Positions 45,630 to 57,200 of a stretch of DNA of 64,000 bases are shown here, piece by piece; position 1 is the first letter of the stretch, and each line of letters begins with the position of its first letter. The position numbers and the translations under genes are program-made. Origin of the DNA: CBDBIG01 sp965205845 [NCBI: bacterium]. GTDB lineage: Bacteria > SAR324. Location of the stretch: NCBI GenBank assembly GCA_965205845.1, contig CBDBIG010000003.1, forward strand, positions 248,001 to 312,000, given 5' to 3'. The notes beneath the pieces were generated by a model. That model was not told the origin of the DNA. It was given only the letters and a program-made list of their open reading frames with translations, and searched no databases.

Positions 45630-47813
45630 GTGAACACCTCCTGCACACCAGCCTGGCAGTTTGGGCGTCGCAACTGGCGCGATCTGGTTACAAAGGCGCT
45701 TAAAGGCCAAGCATTTGAAAGCGTGATGGAAAGCGCAACGGTTGAGGGCATTTCCATCCCCGCGCTAAGCAGTGCACAAGATTGGCATCATCAAGGCAAC
45801 CCTTCTGGATTTCCAGGCACCCCTCCCTTTGTTCGCGGCAGGCATGCAGGAAAGAACCGCAATGGTTGGCGCATTGGGCATATGGTCAATCAGCCCAATA
45901 TTCAAGCAGCTGCAAAGGCCCTCAAAAATGGTCTCCAAGGGGGGGCAACCGCCATTTTTCTGGAGCTAGATGCCAAAACGCGTGCAGACTTCGGGAGCTT
46001 AGATACTTTGGGCGATCAGCCACTTACGGGTGTGCCCATACAAAACCTTTATGGTTTGGAAGCCTTGCTCGGCAAACTACAGCCCAATACCCCCATTATG
46101 CTGCAAAGCGGGTGGGCTTTTTTTGCCCACGCTGCGTTGTTGGGTGCTTACTGGGAGAAAAACAACATTGCACCTGAGCAACGCCTGGGTTGCTTTGGTG
46201 TTGACCCTTTGGGTGCTTGCGTCCGTTGGGGGATGGTCAATCCTGAATTACTCAATGCCGCCTTGATTCAAATGGGTGATTTAATGCACTGGAGTCTGTT
46301 GCACTGCCCCAAAGTCAGTACGGTGTGCATAAACCTCCAGCCCCACCACAATGCAGGGGGTGGCGAGGCGCAAGAAATAGGCTTTGCACTCGCGTGTGGT
46401 CTTGAATACCTCCGCTATTTAGAAACATCCGCCCACCTCCCTTTAGAACAAGCCCTGCAAAGCTTTACGTTTTGTTTTGCCTTGCACCAGGAGCCTTTGC
46501 TAAATGTGGCCAAGTTGCGTGGTGCCCGTTTGGCCTGGGCACAGATGCTCGACGTGTGCAAGGTGCTTCCTCGCGCCCAAGGCATGCGCCAATATGCCTT
46601 TAGTTCACAGCGTATGCTAACCCAAAAAGACCCTTGGATGAATTTGCTACGCCTGACTGCTGCGGGGTTTGCTGCCAGCATTGGTGGTGTGGAAACGTTG
46701 TTTTTACACCCTTTTGATGCGCTGTATGGAAATGGAAGCGGTTCTGAATTCTCGCAGCGGATGTCGCGCAACTTACAAATCATGTTGCGCGAGGAATCCC
46801 AAATGCATGCCGTGCTCGATCCTGCGGGGGGTTCATGGAGCCTTGAAAGCCTCACCAATCGCTTTGCAGAGCGCGGCTGGGAGGTTTTTCAAGCGATTGA
46901 AAACCAAGGCGGTGCCCGCGCGGTGCTTGAATCGGGCTGGTGGGTCGCCCAAATTGCATCCGTACGTGAGAAACGCCAAGCGCGGATCGAAGCCGCGCAA
47001 CAGCGCATCATTGGGGTTAATATGTTTCCTTTGCTCGACGAAACTCCCCCGCCAAGCGCAGAAGATGACACCCCAAAATTGCCAACACAAAAAGCCCCTA
47101 CGCCCGTACAAGACAACGCTTTACAAGGTGCGCTGGAAGCCTTGGCAGGTGGGCACGCGACCAGGCGCAAGTCTTTAGGGCCAGGGTTGCTCTCCAAAAT
47201 GGTCCAAGCGACCCAAGCGGCCATCAAAGGTGCCAGTTTGCAACAATTGCACCAAGCCATTATGGACACTACCAGCATTGGGAATGCCTTAGAAGACAAG
47301 CGGCACCCCATTGCAGGTTTACCAAACTGGCGTGAAGCCAGCGCCTATGAAGCACTACGCAATGCCTGTGACAGTGCCGATTTACAACAACAGCGCCCCA
47401 CTGCAGTACTGGTTTGCCTTGGGCACATTGCCGATTCGCTCGCCGCACAATCCCATACCAAAAACGTGCTTGGCAGCGGCGGTATTGCCGTACAAACCCT
47501 GATTGTAACCCAATTGCAACGGGGTGTACACGACTTTAAACATCAAAATGCTAGCATTGCGGTACTGTGCGGTCATGATGAAAACATCCCCTACCCCCAA
47601 CTTGCCAAGGCCCTGCGTGGGGCAGGGGCACGCTACGTCTTGTTACATCAAGCACCAAGCCCACATACCACCGCCTTGTTGCCCACCCAGCACCAAGCCA
47701 CCCCCATTGACGCCCTGCTATACGAAGGCTGCACGCCTTACCCCTTGCTCAAGCAAATTTTAACCACCTTGCACATTTTTCCACCATCAAAACCCTTCAA
47801 AACTGGATCTTAA
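45630..47813 (+). CDS. mutA: Methylmalonyl-CoA mutase small (beta) subunit
   Basis: A 727-residue non-catalytic partner of MutB in the adenosylcobalamin mutase that interconverts methylmalonyl-CoA and succinyl-CoA. The barrel half carries [14 protein letters not shown] and [14 protein letters not shown]. The C-terminal flavodoxin-like domain lacks the cobalamin-binding D-x-H-x-x-G, as expected for this subunit. The GTG at 45630 is preceded by GAAGG at nine bases, and a TTG six bases earlier is less likely. It ends seven bases before mutB, so the heterodimer is cotranslated. Confidence 0.92.
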   Translation: MNTSCTPAWQFGRRNWRDLVTKALKGQAFESVMESATVEGISIPALSSAQDWHHQGNPSGFPGTPPFVRGRHAGKNRNGWRIGHMVNQPNIQAAAKALKNGLQGGATAIFLELDAKTRADFGSLDTLGDQPLTGVPIQNLYGLEALLGKLQPNTPIMLQSGWAFFAHAALLGAYWEKNNIAPEQRLGCFGVDPLGACVRWGMVNPELLNAALIQMGDLMHWSLLHCPKVSTVCINLQPHHNAGGGEAQEIGFALACGLEYLRYLETSAHLPLEQALQSFTFCFALHQEPLLNVAKLRGARLAWAQMLDVCKVLPRAQGMRQYAFSSQRMLTQKDPWMNLLRLTAAGFAASIGGVETLFLHPFDALYGNGSGSEFSQRMSRNLQIMLREESQMHAVLDPAGGSWSLESLTNRFAERGWEVFQAIENQGGARAVLESGWWVAQIASVREKRQARIEAAQQRIIGVNMFPLLDETPPPSAEDDTPKLPTQKAPTPVQDNALQGALEALAGGHATRRKSLGPGLLSKMVQATQAAIKGASLQQLHQAIMDTTSIGNALEDKRHPIAGLPNWREASAYEALRNACDSADLQQQRPTAVLVCLGHIADSLAAQSHTKNVLGSGGIAVQTLIVTQLQRGVHDFKHQNASIAVLCGHDENIPYPQLAKALRGAGARYVLLHQAPSPHTTALLPTQHQATPIDALLYEGCTPYPLLKQILTTLHIFPPSKPFKTGS

Positions 47814-47820
47814 GTTTAAG

Positions 47821-50022
47821 ATGAGCATTCCCTCATTTAAAAATATCCCTTGGCAACACCCCGAGGTAACGAGCGACGTGCAAGATTGGCACGCTGGCCT
47901 TGCCTCCGAGGGAAAGCACAGCCTCGCACAAGAAACGTTGTCCACCCCAGAAGGCATTGAGCTCCCTCCGCTTTTCTATGATGCGCATTTAGACACTGTG
48001 GATGTGGATCTTGGTTCGTCATGGCCTGGCCTGGCACCTTACCTGCGCGGACCACAGCCCACGATGTATCCAGGGCGTCCTTGGACCATTCGTCAATATG
48101 CGGGTTATGCCACGGCTACCGAGAGCAATAAATTTTACCGCCGCAATTTGGCTGCGGGCCAAAAAGGGCTTTCGATTGCCTTCGATTTGGCGACCCACCG
48201 TGGTTACGATTCCGACCACCCCCGCGTGGCAGGCGATGTGGGCATGGCAGGGGTTGCGATTGACTCGGTGTGGGATATGCAAACCCTGTTCGCGGGCATT
48301 CCCCTCGACCAAATGAGTGTCTCAATGACGATGAATGGTGCGGTGCTCCCCGTGATGGCCATGTACATCGCCGCCGCTGTTGAAGAAAACGTGTCGCCTC
48401 AACAACTGACTGGCACCATTCAAAACGACATTTTAAAAGAATTTATGGTGCGCAACACCTACATTTACCCACCCGAACCTTCCATGCGCATCATCTCCGA
48501 TATTTTTGCCTACACCTCCAAAAATATGCCCAAATTTAACGCCATCAGCATTTCGGGATACCACATGCAAGAGGCGGGATCCAGCGCGGATTTAGAGCTC
48601 GCCTATACCCTAGCCGATGGCCTTGCCTATGTACATTGTGCCTTAGAAGCGGGTCTTGATATTGACCGTTTTGCCCCTCGGCTCTCTTTTTTTTGGGGAA
48701 TTGGGATGAACTACTTTATGGAGGTAGCCAAACTACGTGCTGGGCGCATGCTGTGGGCGCAGATGATTGCGCCTTTTAACCCCAAAAATCCACGCTCACT
48801 AAGCCTGCGTGCGCATTGCCAAACCTCGGGTTGGAGCCTGACAGCCCAAGATGTGTTTAACAATGTGGGGCGTACCTGTATTGAAGCCATGGCCGCTGTG
48901 CACGGAGGCACCCAATCCCTACACACCAATTCCCTCGATGAAGCCTTGGCGCTCCCCTCTGACTTTAGTGCGCGCATTGCCCGCAATACCCAATTGTTTT
49001 TACAGCACGAAACCGAAAGTACCCGCCTTATCGACCCCTGGGGTGGCTCGTACTATGTCGAGTGGCTCACCCAAAAACTGGCGGCACGCGCCATGGAACA
49101 CCTTAAAGAAATTGACTCCCTAGGAGGCATGGTAAAGGCCCTGCAAAGCGGCACCCCCAAACGGCGCATTGAAGAAGCCGCCGCCCGTACCCAAGCACGA
49201 ATCGAATCGGGAGATCAAACCATTGTGGGCGTCAACAAGTACCCCCTTGCCAAAGAAGACAACCTACGCGTACTCAAAATTGACAACGCCAAAGTGCGTG
49301 ACGCTCAAATTGCACAGCTAAAGCACCTGCGTGAACACCGCGATAATGCTGCGGTACAACGCTGCCTTCAAGCCATTGGATACTCAGCCAAAAACGGCGA
49401 GGGCAACTTGCTGGCCTTAAGTATTGACGCCGCCAAGGCACGTTGTACGGTGGGTGAAATTGTGGGTGCTCTAGAAGAGGTATGGGGACGCCATCGGGCC
49501 GAGGTGCGTGCCGTAAGCGGTGTGTACAGCCATGAGTTGGGTGGAAACGCCAAGGGCATCCAAAAAACCCAGGCAATGATTACGCAGTTTGTCACCTTTG
49601 AAGGGCGTCAGCCGCGTATTTTGCTGGCCAAAATAGGGCAAGATGGGCACGATCGTGGTCAAAAAATTATTGCTTCCGCCTTTGCTGACATGGGCTTTGA
49701 TGTCGACATCGGGCCCTTATTTCAAACCAGTGAGGAGGTGGCGCGTCAAGCGATCGAAAATGATGTGCACATCGTGGGCATCAGTTCATTGGCAGCAGGG
49801 CATTTAACCTTTGCCCCCCAAATACGCCAAGCCCTTGCGGGCCATGGCCGCGAAGATATGCTGGTAGTGTTTGGGGGGGTGATTCCACCTGAAGACCACC
49901 CGACTTTGGTAAGCATGGGCATTCACGCAGTTTTCTCCCCTGGCACCAACCTGCAGCATGCAGCTCAAAATTTGGTACTTACCCTTGCCAGACGCCTTGG
50001 CTACACGCTCGATGCCGCATAA
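47821..50022 (+). CDS. mutB: Methylmalonyl-CoA mutase large (alpha) subunit
   Basis: A 733-residue catalytic subunit. The N-terminal part has [20 protein letters not shown] and [20 protein letters not shown]. The C-terminal cobalamin domain has [18 protein letters not shown] with H610 as the lower cobalt ligand, then [13 protein letters not shown]. Activity needs adenosylcobalamin and usually the G-protein chaperone MeaB, which normally follows mutB; here the next gene is a DNA methyltransferase, so meaB is not linked. The last nine codons and the following 26 bases are duplicated in tandem at 49997-50102. Confidence 0.97.
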   Translation: MSIPSFKNIPWQHPEVTSDVQDWHAGLASEGKHSLAQETLSTPEGIELPPLFYDAHLDTVDVDLGSSWPGLAPYLRGPQPTMYPGRPWTIRQYAGYATATESNKFYRRNLAAGQKGLSIAFDLATHRGYDSDHPRVAGDVGMAGVAIDSVWDMQTLFAGIPLDQMSVSMTMNGAVLPVMAMYIAAAVEENVSPQQLTGTIQNDILKEFMVRNTYIYPPEPSMRIISDIFAYTSKNMPKFNAISISGYHMQEAGSSADLELAYTLADGLAYVHCALEAGLDIDRFAPRLSFFWGIGMNYFMEVAKLRAGRMLWAQMIAPFNPKNPRSLSLRAHCQTSGWSLTAQDVFNNVGRTCIEAMAAVHGGTQSLHTNSLDEALALPSDFSARIARNTQLFLQHETESTRLIDPWGGSYYVEWLTQKLAARAMEHLKEIDSLGGMVKALQSGTPKRRIEEAAARTQARIESGDQTIVGVNKYPLAKEDNLRVLKIDNAKVRDAQIAQLKHLREHRDNAAVQRCLQAIGYSAKNGEGNLLALSIDAAKARCTVGEIVGALEEVWGRHRAEVRAVSGVYSHELGGNAKGIQKTQAMITQFVTFEGRQPRILLAKIGQDGHDRGQKIIASAFADMGFDVDIGPLFQTSEEVARQAIENDVHIVGISSLAAGHLTFAPQIRQALAGHGREDMLVVFGGVIPPEDHPTLVSMGIHAVFSPGTNLQHAAQNLVLTLARRLGYTLDAA

Positions 50023-50102
50023 AATATCTGAAAAAAGGGTGCTCGAGAATTGGCTACACGCTCGATGCCGCATAAAATATCTGAAAAAAGGGTGCTCGAG
50101 AA
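49997..50102. repeat. Tandem duplication of the mutB 3' end (53 bp, two copies)
   Basis: Copies at 49997-50049 and 50050-50102 are identical. Each includes the final codons (GYTLDAA and stop) and a short spacer ending in GTGCTCGAGAA. It falls between mutB and the methyltransferase, 51 bases before the latter's start. Confidence 0.97.
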
Positions 50103-50153
50103 TGCGAAACCACCTTCATTTTGGGGTAAGCCATGGGGCGAAAGGGATAAAAA

Positions 50154-51815
50154 ATGAGCACATGGCGGCGCGACCTCCATTTTGGCGATTGTTTGAACGT
50201 GCTGCGCGAGCAGCTGCCCGCCCAAGCGGTCGATTTGGTGTATCTCGATCCACCCTTTAACTCAAGTCGCAATTACAACCTGCTCTTTAAGGCCCCTGAT
50301 GGCCTGCCCGCCCAAGCGCAAATTACCGCTTTTGAGGACGCTTGGCAGTGGACAGAGCAAGCCGAGCAAGAATACGACGGTTTGCTGTCCCAGCCCAACA
50401 CCCAAGTGGCCGAAATGATCAATGCCATGCTGGGTTTTTTAGGGCGCAACGACATGATGGCATACTTGGTGATGCTGGCGACACGCCTGCTGCCCATGCA
50501 CCGCGCGCTTAAAAATACGGGGAGCTTGTACCTGCATTGCGACCCCACCGCCAGCCATTACATTAAAATTTTGCTCGATGCCGTGTTTGGCAAAGAAAAC
50601 TACCGCAACGAAATTAGCTGGAAACGTTCAGACCCAAAAAGCCACAATAAGCGCAATTTTCCCAATAGTAGAGATGTGATCTTTCGCTACACGAAAACGA
50701 ACAAAGCAAAATTTTTCAACCTGTATACACCCTATGATTCTAATTATGTGAAAAAATTTTATCGCTTTGAAGATGAGGATGGTCGCCATTATGCGCAAGG
50801 AGATTTAACCAACCCAAACAAAGACCGCCCCAATTTAACCTACGAATTTTTAGGGGTAACGCGCGTTTGGCGCTGGACAAAAGAGCGGATGCAAAAAGCA
50901 TCTGCACAAGGCTTGATCATTCAAAAAAGACCCGGTGGTGTGCCCGTTTATAAGCGTTATTTGGATGCTATGCAAGGTAGGCCGGTAACGGACCATTGGG
51001 ATGATATTAAGCACTTATATGGTTCAAACAAAGAGTATCTTGGCTACCCCACCCAAAAACCCCAAGCCTTGCTTGAACGCATGATTGAAGCCAGCAGCAC
51101 CGAGGGCGATGTGATTTTAGACCCTTTTTGTGGCTGCGGGACGGCGGTGCACGCGGCCGAGGCCTTGAAACGCCAGTGGATTGGGATTGATATTACCCAC
51201 CTTGCCGTGGCCTTAATTGCCAAGCGCATGCGCAATGCCTTTGGGAACACCCTGCCCTTTAGTACCTATGGCCTTCCCAAAGATATCGCCAGTGCGCGCT
51301 GTTTGGCTGACCAAAGCCAATTCAATCAAAAGTACGAGTTTAAATACTGGGCTTGCTCACTGGTGAATGCCCAGCCTTACCAAGGGGGCAAAAAGGGTGC
51401 CGATGGGGGCATTGACGGGCTTATTTATTTTAGAGACGACGCAGGTTTTGCCAAAAAGGTGGTGGTTTCGGTCAAAGGGGGCAAAAACATTGGCGTGACC
51501 ATGCTGCGCGATTTAAAAGGGGTAATGCAAAAGCAAAAAGCCGAAATGGCACTGCTTGTGTGCCTTGCACCCCCCACCAAGCCCATGTTGGCCGAGGCAG
51601 CCAGCGCAGGTTTTTATACCTCCCCCAATTACAACAACCCCCGCACCCACACGCCAAAGTGGCCAAAAATGCAAGTGCTTGGCATTGAAGGTTTGCTCAA
51701 CAGGAAAAGCACTCCCCTTATTCCAGGAGAAAGCAGCGGCTTTGGCATCAGCGCCGAACGCAACGCCGGCGTGCACAGCCAGGACCAACAGCATCTGCTG
51801 GGCGAAAATGAATAA
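50154..51815 (+). CDS. DNA methyltransferase fused to a restriction-nuclease-like domain
   Basis: A 553-residue protein. Residues 1-375 are a beta-class N4/N6 amino-methyltransferase: catalytic motif IV D32-PPF comes first and the SAM motif D323-PFCGCGT comes later, with a target-recognition region between them. Residues about 390-500 look like an Mrr-type PD-(D/E)XK fold: GADGGIDG with D421, then VVVSVKGG with S439 and K441. The acidic or glutamine residue usually before the lysine is serine here. A single protein with both domains could act as a self-contained restriction-modification enzyme. No other restriction gene is nearby. It is convergent with the amidotransferase gene, 24 bases away. 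Confidence 0.85.
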   Translation: MSTWRRDLHFGDCLNVLREQLPAQAVDLVYLDPPFNSSRNYNLLFKAPDGLPAQAQITAFEDAWQWTEQAEQEYDGLLSQPNTQVAEMINAMLGFLGRNDMMAYLVMLATRLLPMHRALKNTGSLYLHCDPTASHYIKILLDAVFGKENYRNEISWKRSDPKSHNKRNFPNSRDVIFRYTKTNKAKFFNLYTPYDSNYVKKFYRFEDEDGRHYAQGDLTNPNKDRPNLTYEFLGVTRVWRWTKERMQKASAQGLIIQKRPGGVPVYKRYLDAMQGRPVTDHWDDIKHLYGSNKEYLGYPTQKPQALLERMIEASSTEGDVILDPFCGCGTAVHAAEALKRQWIGIDITHLAVALIAKRMRNAFGNTLPFSTYGLPKDIASARCLADQSQFNQKYEFKYWACSLVNAQPYQGGKKGADGGIDGLIYFRDDAGFAKKVVVSVKGGKNIGVTMLRDLKGVMQKQKAEMALLVCLAPPTKPMLAEAASAGFYTSPNYNNPRTHTPKWPKMQVLGIEGLLNRKSTPLIPGESSGFGISAERNAGVHSQDQQHLLGENE

Positions 51816-51839
51816 AAAGCACGTCTCCAATTGTCAAGC

Positions 51840-52571
51840 CTAGGCAAGGCCTAGTTTGCCTTGCTGCATAAAACGGGTGAGCAAACGCGCCCAAAAGGCA
51901 CGGCTTGGCTGTTGTGCTGCCAGGCTTTCGAGGGCTGGCTTGGCATCTTTTTCTTCTAAATAACCCCGTTGCCAGCGTTTTTCCACCAATTCATGTACTT
52001 GTGTGTTATCCATTTCGGGGTGCCCTTGCAAACACAAAACATGCGCATCAAGGCAGAACATTTCACAAGGGGTGTTGGGACTGCTGGCCAGTAATGTTGC
52101 TGCGGGGGGCAATTGGGTGATAATATCGCGGTGGGTTTGGAGCACAAGCAAGGGCGTTGGTGCCTCCTGCAAGGCGGGGTAGTTCTTGGCTTGTGGGGTC
52201 AAATTTAGTTTTTTAAGGCCCAATTCCCAACCCTGTTGACTCGAATCGACCCTGCCACCCAGTGCTTGCGCAACCATTTGCGCACCAAAGCACACGCCTA
52301 GTACGCGACGCTTTTGCTGGTGAATCAAACGCACAAAATCCTCTAACTTTCGCACCCATGGGGTTTCATCGTAGGAGGCAGCAGATGAACCACTGATAAT
52401 AAATGCATCAAAATTCGTGGCATAATCAGGAAACTCACCTTCATTGACGCAAAAGGTTTGCCACTGCTGCCCCGTGGAGGCCAACAATGTATGGAATAGA
52501 GCATCAAAATCTCCAAGGCGGGCTTGGGTGGCACGGCTAGCACGGTCTGCTTTTAGCACGGCAATGTGCAT
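51840..52571 (-). CDS. Class I glutamine amidotransferase-like protein
   Basis: A 243-residue protein of the GMP synthase-like amidotransferase group. FIISGSSAASYDETPW is the oxyanion region, LGVCFGAQMVAQALGG holds the nucleophilic cysteine and LCLQGHPEMD the histidine of the triad; the glutamate is less certain. Stand-alone members hydrolyse gamma-glutamyl compounds or remain unassigned. No synthase subunit is nearby. It stands between the methyltransferase and the membrane coiled-coil gene. Confidence 0.87.
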   Translation of the reverse strand: MHIAVLKADRASRATQARLGDFDALFHTLLASTGQQWQTFCVNEGEFPDYATNFDAFIISGSSAASYDETPWVRKLEDFVRLIHQQKRRVLGVCFGAQMVAQALGGRVDSSQQGWELGLKKLNLTPQAKNYPALQEAPTPLLVLQTHRDIITQLPPAATLLASSPNTPCEMFCLDAHVLCLQGHPEMDNTQVHELVEKRWQRGYLEEKDAKPALESLAAQQPSRAFWARLLTRFMQQGKLGLA

Positions 52572-52737
52572 CGAATTTTTCCCTTTGACTAAAACAATCG
52601 ATTTACGCTGTGATTGCGGGATCCACCCAAGGTGTTTTTGCTTAAACGCACCTGTTTTTTATTGTACGGTGGGTCGGATTGCAATGCTTGGCAGGGTGCA
52701 AGTTTCTTTTTATCGCCTCTCATGTTAGGCTGTTTTT

Positions 52738-53502
52738 ATGCAAAAAGTTATTACGCTCATCATCTCCCGCAATTACGGACCATCCCTTTCTTTCAATATA
52801 AAACTCAGCCGTTTGGTGGTGGTGAGTTCGCTGCTTGTGGGCATGCTTGGCGTGCTCGTGTATCTAGCCTTATCCGATTTGGTGCATTCTTCACAAAACC
52901 AAACCCTTGAACAAGAAATTGAGCACTTGCGCCAGGAGCACAAAAGGCTCCAAAAACAGATTCATGCCACCAGCCAACGGGCTTATGAGCAGAAAATTCA
53001 GGCTTTTTACGCCGTACCTAAACGCCCCCTTAAAACACGTACCCGCAGTACGCGCCTTAATACTCCAATATCCCCAGAGAATTATCAAGCCCCTATTTTG
53101 GTGGCACAAGCGACTGCCCGTGCCAATCGGCGCCGCTTTGAGGTCGTGTTTAAACTCCAAAGTGCGCCCAATACCCGATGGCGGGCGGGCGGTTACTTAT
53201 TTGCCGTGTTTACCAATTCCGAAAATCAGCCCCCTACCCATGTTTCCAGCCCACAGGCCAAGATAAATTTTGCGGGCTTCCCCCAATATTATAAATATGG
53301 CGCATATGTGCCCCCTTTTCAACGCAGTTTATTGGTGCGCAGGGCGGTGCATCGCAAAAACCAACAGCGCTTTACGCATTTAACCTTATATGTGTTTTCA
53401 GGGCATGGAGGCTTGGTGTTGCGCGAGAATTTTGTGCTTGATCCAGGGCTATTTACCAATTCTAGTGAATGGGTATTGCGAGATTTGCAAAAACGAGGGT
53501 AG
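52738..53502 (+). CDS. Membrane-anchored coiled-coil protein next to bactofilin
   Basis: A 254-residue protein: short cytoplasmic start (VITLIISRNYGPSLSFNIKL), one transmembrane segment at residues 26-48, then a coiled coil (QTLEQEIEHLRQEHKRLQKQI). The C-terminal domain has beta-rich stretches such as RWRAGGYLFAVFTNSE and FTHLTLYVFSGHGGLVL. The N-terminal plan is that of membrane-bound M23 peptidases, which often accompany bactofilin, but no HxH or HxxxD zinc site is seen, so it is not a peptidase. A scaffolding partner for the downstream bactofilin is possible. Family unknown. Confidence 0.6.
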   Translation: MQKVITLIISRNYGPSLSFNIKLSRLVVVSSLLVGMLGVLVYLALSDLVHSSQNQTLEQEIEHLRQEHKRLQKQIHATSQRAYEQKIQAFYAVPKRPLKTRTRSTRLNTPISPENYQAPILVAQATARANRRRFEVVFKLQSAPNTRWRAGGYLFAVFTNSENQPPTHVSSPQAKINFAGFPQYYKYGAYVPPFQRSLLVRRAVHRKNQQRFTHLTLYVFSGHGGLVLRENFVLDPGLFTNSSEWVLRDLQKRG

Positions 53503-53747
53503 ACCCATGAATAGGGTAGTAGGCAATGCACACTCCTCGAAACCAAGGGTTACAAAAAGGAACCCGCCACAATAGCCAAACAAAGTGGTGGTTGTACGGG
53601 GTTTTGAACAAATTTTTAACCACTTTGTGCCTTGAGCATAGTTGCAAAAATGCAACGGTCGTTTTCAACAATCCTTTTACTTAAAAGCGTTGTTTTTCCG
53701 CTTAAAGTACTTTAAAAACAACCTTCAATGTCGGTGGTTTAGGCGAA

Positions 53748-54134
53748 ATGGCTGGTAGTATGGCTGGATTTTGGCAAAAATGGTTCACGGGGTCGCTTCC
53801 CAGCGAGATTTGTTTGCTGGGCAAGGGGAGCCATTTTACAGGTCATGTTCAGTTTGAGGGCTTGCTCCGCATTGATGGGTTTGTTGCAGGCAATGTACTG
53901 GCTCAAACCCAGGCAGGGGCAACGTTGATTGTGGGTGAAAATGCCATCATTGAAGGCGATGTATTGGCCGATTCAGTGGTGATTAACGGAGCAGTCAAAG
54001 GCAAAGTGCAGGCCAATCGATACATTGAAATTCATCACCGTGGCAAGTTGTTAGGCGATATTAAAACAGGGAGTTTGATGATTGAGCCAGGTGGGGTATT
54101 TGAAGGTGCTTGCTGCATGACACTACCAATCTGA
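53748..54134 (+). CDS. Bactofilin family cytoskeletal protein
   Basis: A 128-residue protein with a bactofilin (DUF583) beta-helix: repeated short strands such as GHVQFEGLLRIDGFVAGNV, LIVGENAIIEGDVLADSVVING and VKGKVQANRYIEIHHRGKLLGDI. Bactofilins polymerise at the inner membrane and localise cell-wall enzymes. The N-terminal MAGFWQKWF could be the membrane-targeting peptide. It follows the coiled-coil gene by 245 bases and precedes the TPR gene by 72. The upstream ATG is used; a second ATG (MAGFW) four codons later is possible. Confidence 0.87.
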   Translation: MAGSMAGFWQKWFTGSLPSEICLLGKGSHFTGHVQFEGLLRIDGFVAGNVLAQTQAGATLIVGENAIIEGDVLADSVVINGAVKGKVQANRYIEIHHRGKLLGDIKTGSLMIEPGGVFEGACCMTLPI

Positions 54135-54206
54135 TAGGGTGCAAACGGGCCGTTTTTTGAGTGGGTTATTGGGCAAAAAAGGGTTGGTTTTTGCATATAA
54201 AACATC

Positions 54207-57200
54207 ATGTGCACTTCACCTATTCACCGATTGGCGAACCAATTTTGGCGGATTTCGGCCAACTTGGCGCGAAAATTACGCATCCTGCTCGGTTTGGCAG
54301 ACCCTGCCAAAAACCGTGTTGCCCTGGGTTTAAGCATATTTTTACTCTGCTTTTTTGCCCACATTACCCCTAATGCCCATGCCCAAAATACACCGGTTCC
54401 AAACGCACAAAGCACCCAAGCACCGCCCCAAAACCAGGCATTATTACCAAGCGATCTGCCCGAACTGCCACAGCAACCATCGAGCCGCATCGTACGCGTA
54501 GAACTACACCAAACCCCAGAAGAAACCCAAGTGCATTTTGTGCTCTCTGCCAAAACGCGTTTTAGCCTGTTTTCGAATAGCACCAAAAAGGTGGCAGGCA
54601 TTCGCTTTTTTCACAGCAGTGCCGCCTTAGAACGTGGTTTACGCACCTTGTATTTTAACACGCCTTATGTCAACGCCGTGGTGTTCGAGCGTTCACAAAA
54701 AAGGTCTGAGGAATGGGCCAAGGTGTTACTACGCAACACCAACATTGCCGTACGCGCGTTTGCAACCACTCACAACGAAGAGCCACGCATTGTGCTCGCC
54801 CTTCAAGTGTCCTCAAAAAGCAAGGCTGCCCAACTCACCTCAGTCCGCGTTAAGCAACAAGGCAGCAAAAGCATTTTGCAACTGCACGTAACTGCCACCC
54901 CACAATATGAACAAACCCGCCGCGGACTCGAACACATTATTCGCCTAAAGCAAGTGCAACTCACCCAAGGGATTAAATTGCGCGGCGCAGATAAACGCAT
55001 TGCGATTAAGCGCGTTTACCAACAAGGCCAAGACGTGCTCGTGCGCGTTCAACTGAAACGGACCGACTTAAAAGTAAATGCCTTTTTTACCGCTGCGCCC
55101 TTAAAATTGTCGTTACATTTTAGCCCTCCCAAATCGCGCAAGGTGGTAAAAAAGCGCAAAACGCTGCGCCCACGTGCTCACGATAAACTCCTCTCAACTT
55201 CGGTGATTTCAGCCCTTAAGCAGTCAAACAATTCGGCCTTGACTGCGTTGTATAGCGTGGCCGAAAATCGCTATGCCCAGGGCAACGTTGCCCTTGCGAT
55301 GAAACAGTTTCAAAAAATTGCGCGCGCTGCCGCGGGCCAACCGCTTGGGGTAGAGGCCACATTTCGTCTGGCGGATTTGCATTTTGAAATTTCCCAAAAA
55401 AATGCAGAAAAAAACTTGCATCCCGTCATTGCCCTTTACCAAGGTGCCATTCGCGAGGCAGAAGCTCTCCGCCACGAATCAAACGCGATTCCCCGGGCCT
55501 TGTTTAACATTGCCCAAGCCTACCGCCAAATGAAATTTCATCACGAAGCGACGGTACATTTTCACATATTGCAAGATCGCTTTCCCAAAAATACCCCCTA
55601 CACGGCAGATTCCTTTTATTCACAAGGGCGCAGCTATTTGGTGCGCGGTGAGCTAAGCAAAGCTCTAAAGGCTTTTCGGACCTTTTTAACCAAAGCTTTC
55701 GACCCCGACCTTGAAGGACGCAACCATTTGCTTATCGGCGAAACATTGCACAAACTGGGGCAGCACGTACAAGCTCGGGCAGCATTTAACCGCGGACGAG
55801 CGATTGACCCCAATTATGCCCAGACAAACCCAGCCTTGCTTTTTTACATGGCAGAAACTTTCTACGAAACCAACGACCTTGATGCCACTGAACAAATTGC
55901 CCAGAGCCTCTCGCAAAACCATCCCAACAGCCTATTTGCCAAGTTGGTGGGCCTGCGCCTAGGCGACCTCCTCCGCAACAAAAGGCGCGAGCGTGAGGCT
56001 TTGGCGCAATACGCAAAATCAGCGCAAAACGCCCCAGCCTTGATTATGCAGCGCGCTTGGATACGCATGGCAGATATTTTTTCGCGCGAGCCCGAGCCCG
56101 AAAACTTAAAGCAAGCCCTTGCCTTGTACGACCGCGCCCTTGATGACAAAGGCATCGAGACAAGTTTACGCCAAGAAGTAGCGTTGCGTAAAGCATTGGC
56201 CTTACTGCTACACGGCAACAATCTTGCCTCCCTAAAAATTTTAGACACCCTCGCCAAGGATAAGCAAGCCTTTGAGCGCTGGCCCGGCTTAATTGAGACC
56301 AGCATGAAAGAAAATCTTAAATTGCTTGTTGAACGCTGGTATTTGGAGGAGAAATACTGGGATATTGCCCGCTTGCGCCACAGCCGTAAAAATACCGCTG
56401 CCAAAGATTTTGTGTTTGATCAAACCTTATACCAAATGGGGTACGCGGTTGAAGTGCTGGGCCTTTATGGAGTGGCTTTGGCGTTGTATGACAAGGTACA
56501 ATCCCAGTTGCTTTCGCCGTGGGCACCTTTGGCCCTTTACCAATTGCTTAAAGTGCACCTTGAGCAAGATAACCTTGAAGAAGCCGCCCAAGCCTTGCAA
56601 ACCCTAGCAAGGCGCTACCCCGATCACCCCAGCCTGGTCGATGGACAGTTACTATTGGCGCGTGGATATTTAGGGAGCGGTAACCATTTAAGTGGGCTCC
56701 AAATTTTAGAGCGTCTCACCAAGCAAGCCCTGCTTTACACCAACCCTGCAGGGAGCAACGTACAAAAAAATGTACCCAATCCATCCTTGCAACAACCCTT
56801 GCAACAAGCTCTACCCCAGGCTTTGCCCGAGGCCTATCACTTCATTGGCGAAACCTATAAAACCCTCGGCCGTTTTGCTCGAGCCGAACAAGCCTATCAG
56901 GCAGCAATCTTGCATTATCATTATCCTGTTTACGGCGACAATGTCCCCGATTTTATTCCGCTAAGCCGCTTTAACATTGGAGACATGCTGTTTAAACTAC
57001 GCGAGGATCGGAGGGCGATTGAGGCTTACGCCATGGCCATTACACGCTATCCCAATCATCCGCGTACGCCCTGGGCCCATTACCAAACAGGCTTGGCCTT
57101 GCGGAGGCTAGGTGAGGATACACGTGCATTAGAGGTGTTTACAGCCTTGGTTGAACAGTCTAAATCACGCCCAGAGCAATTGTGGGCGCCCATGGCACAA

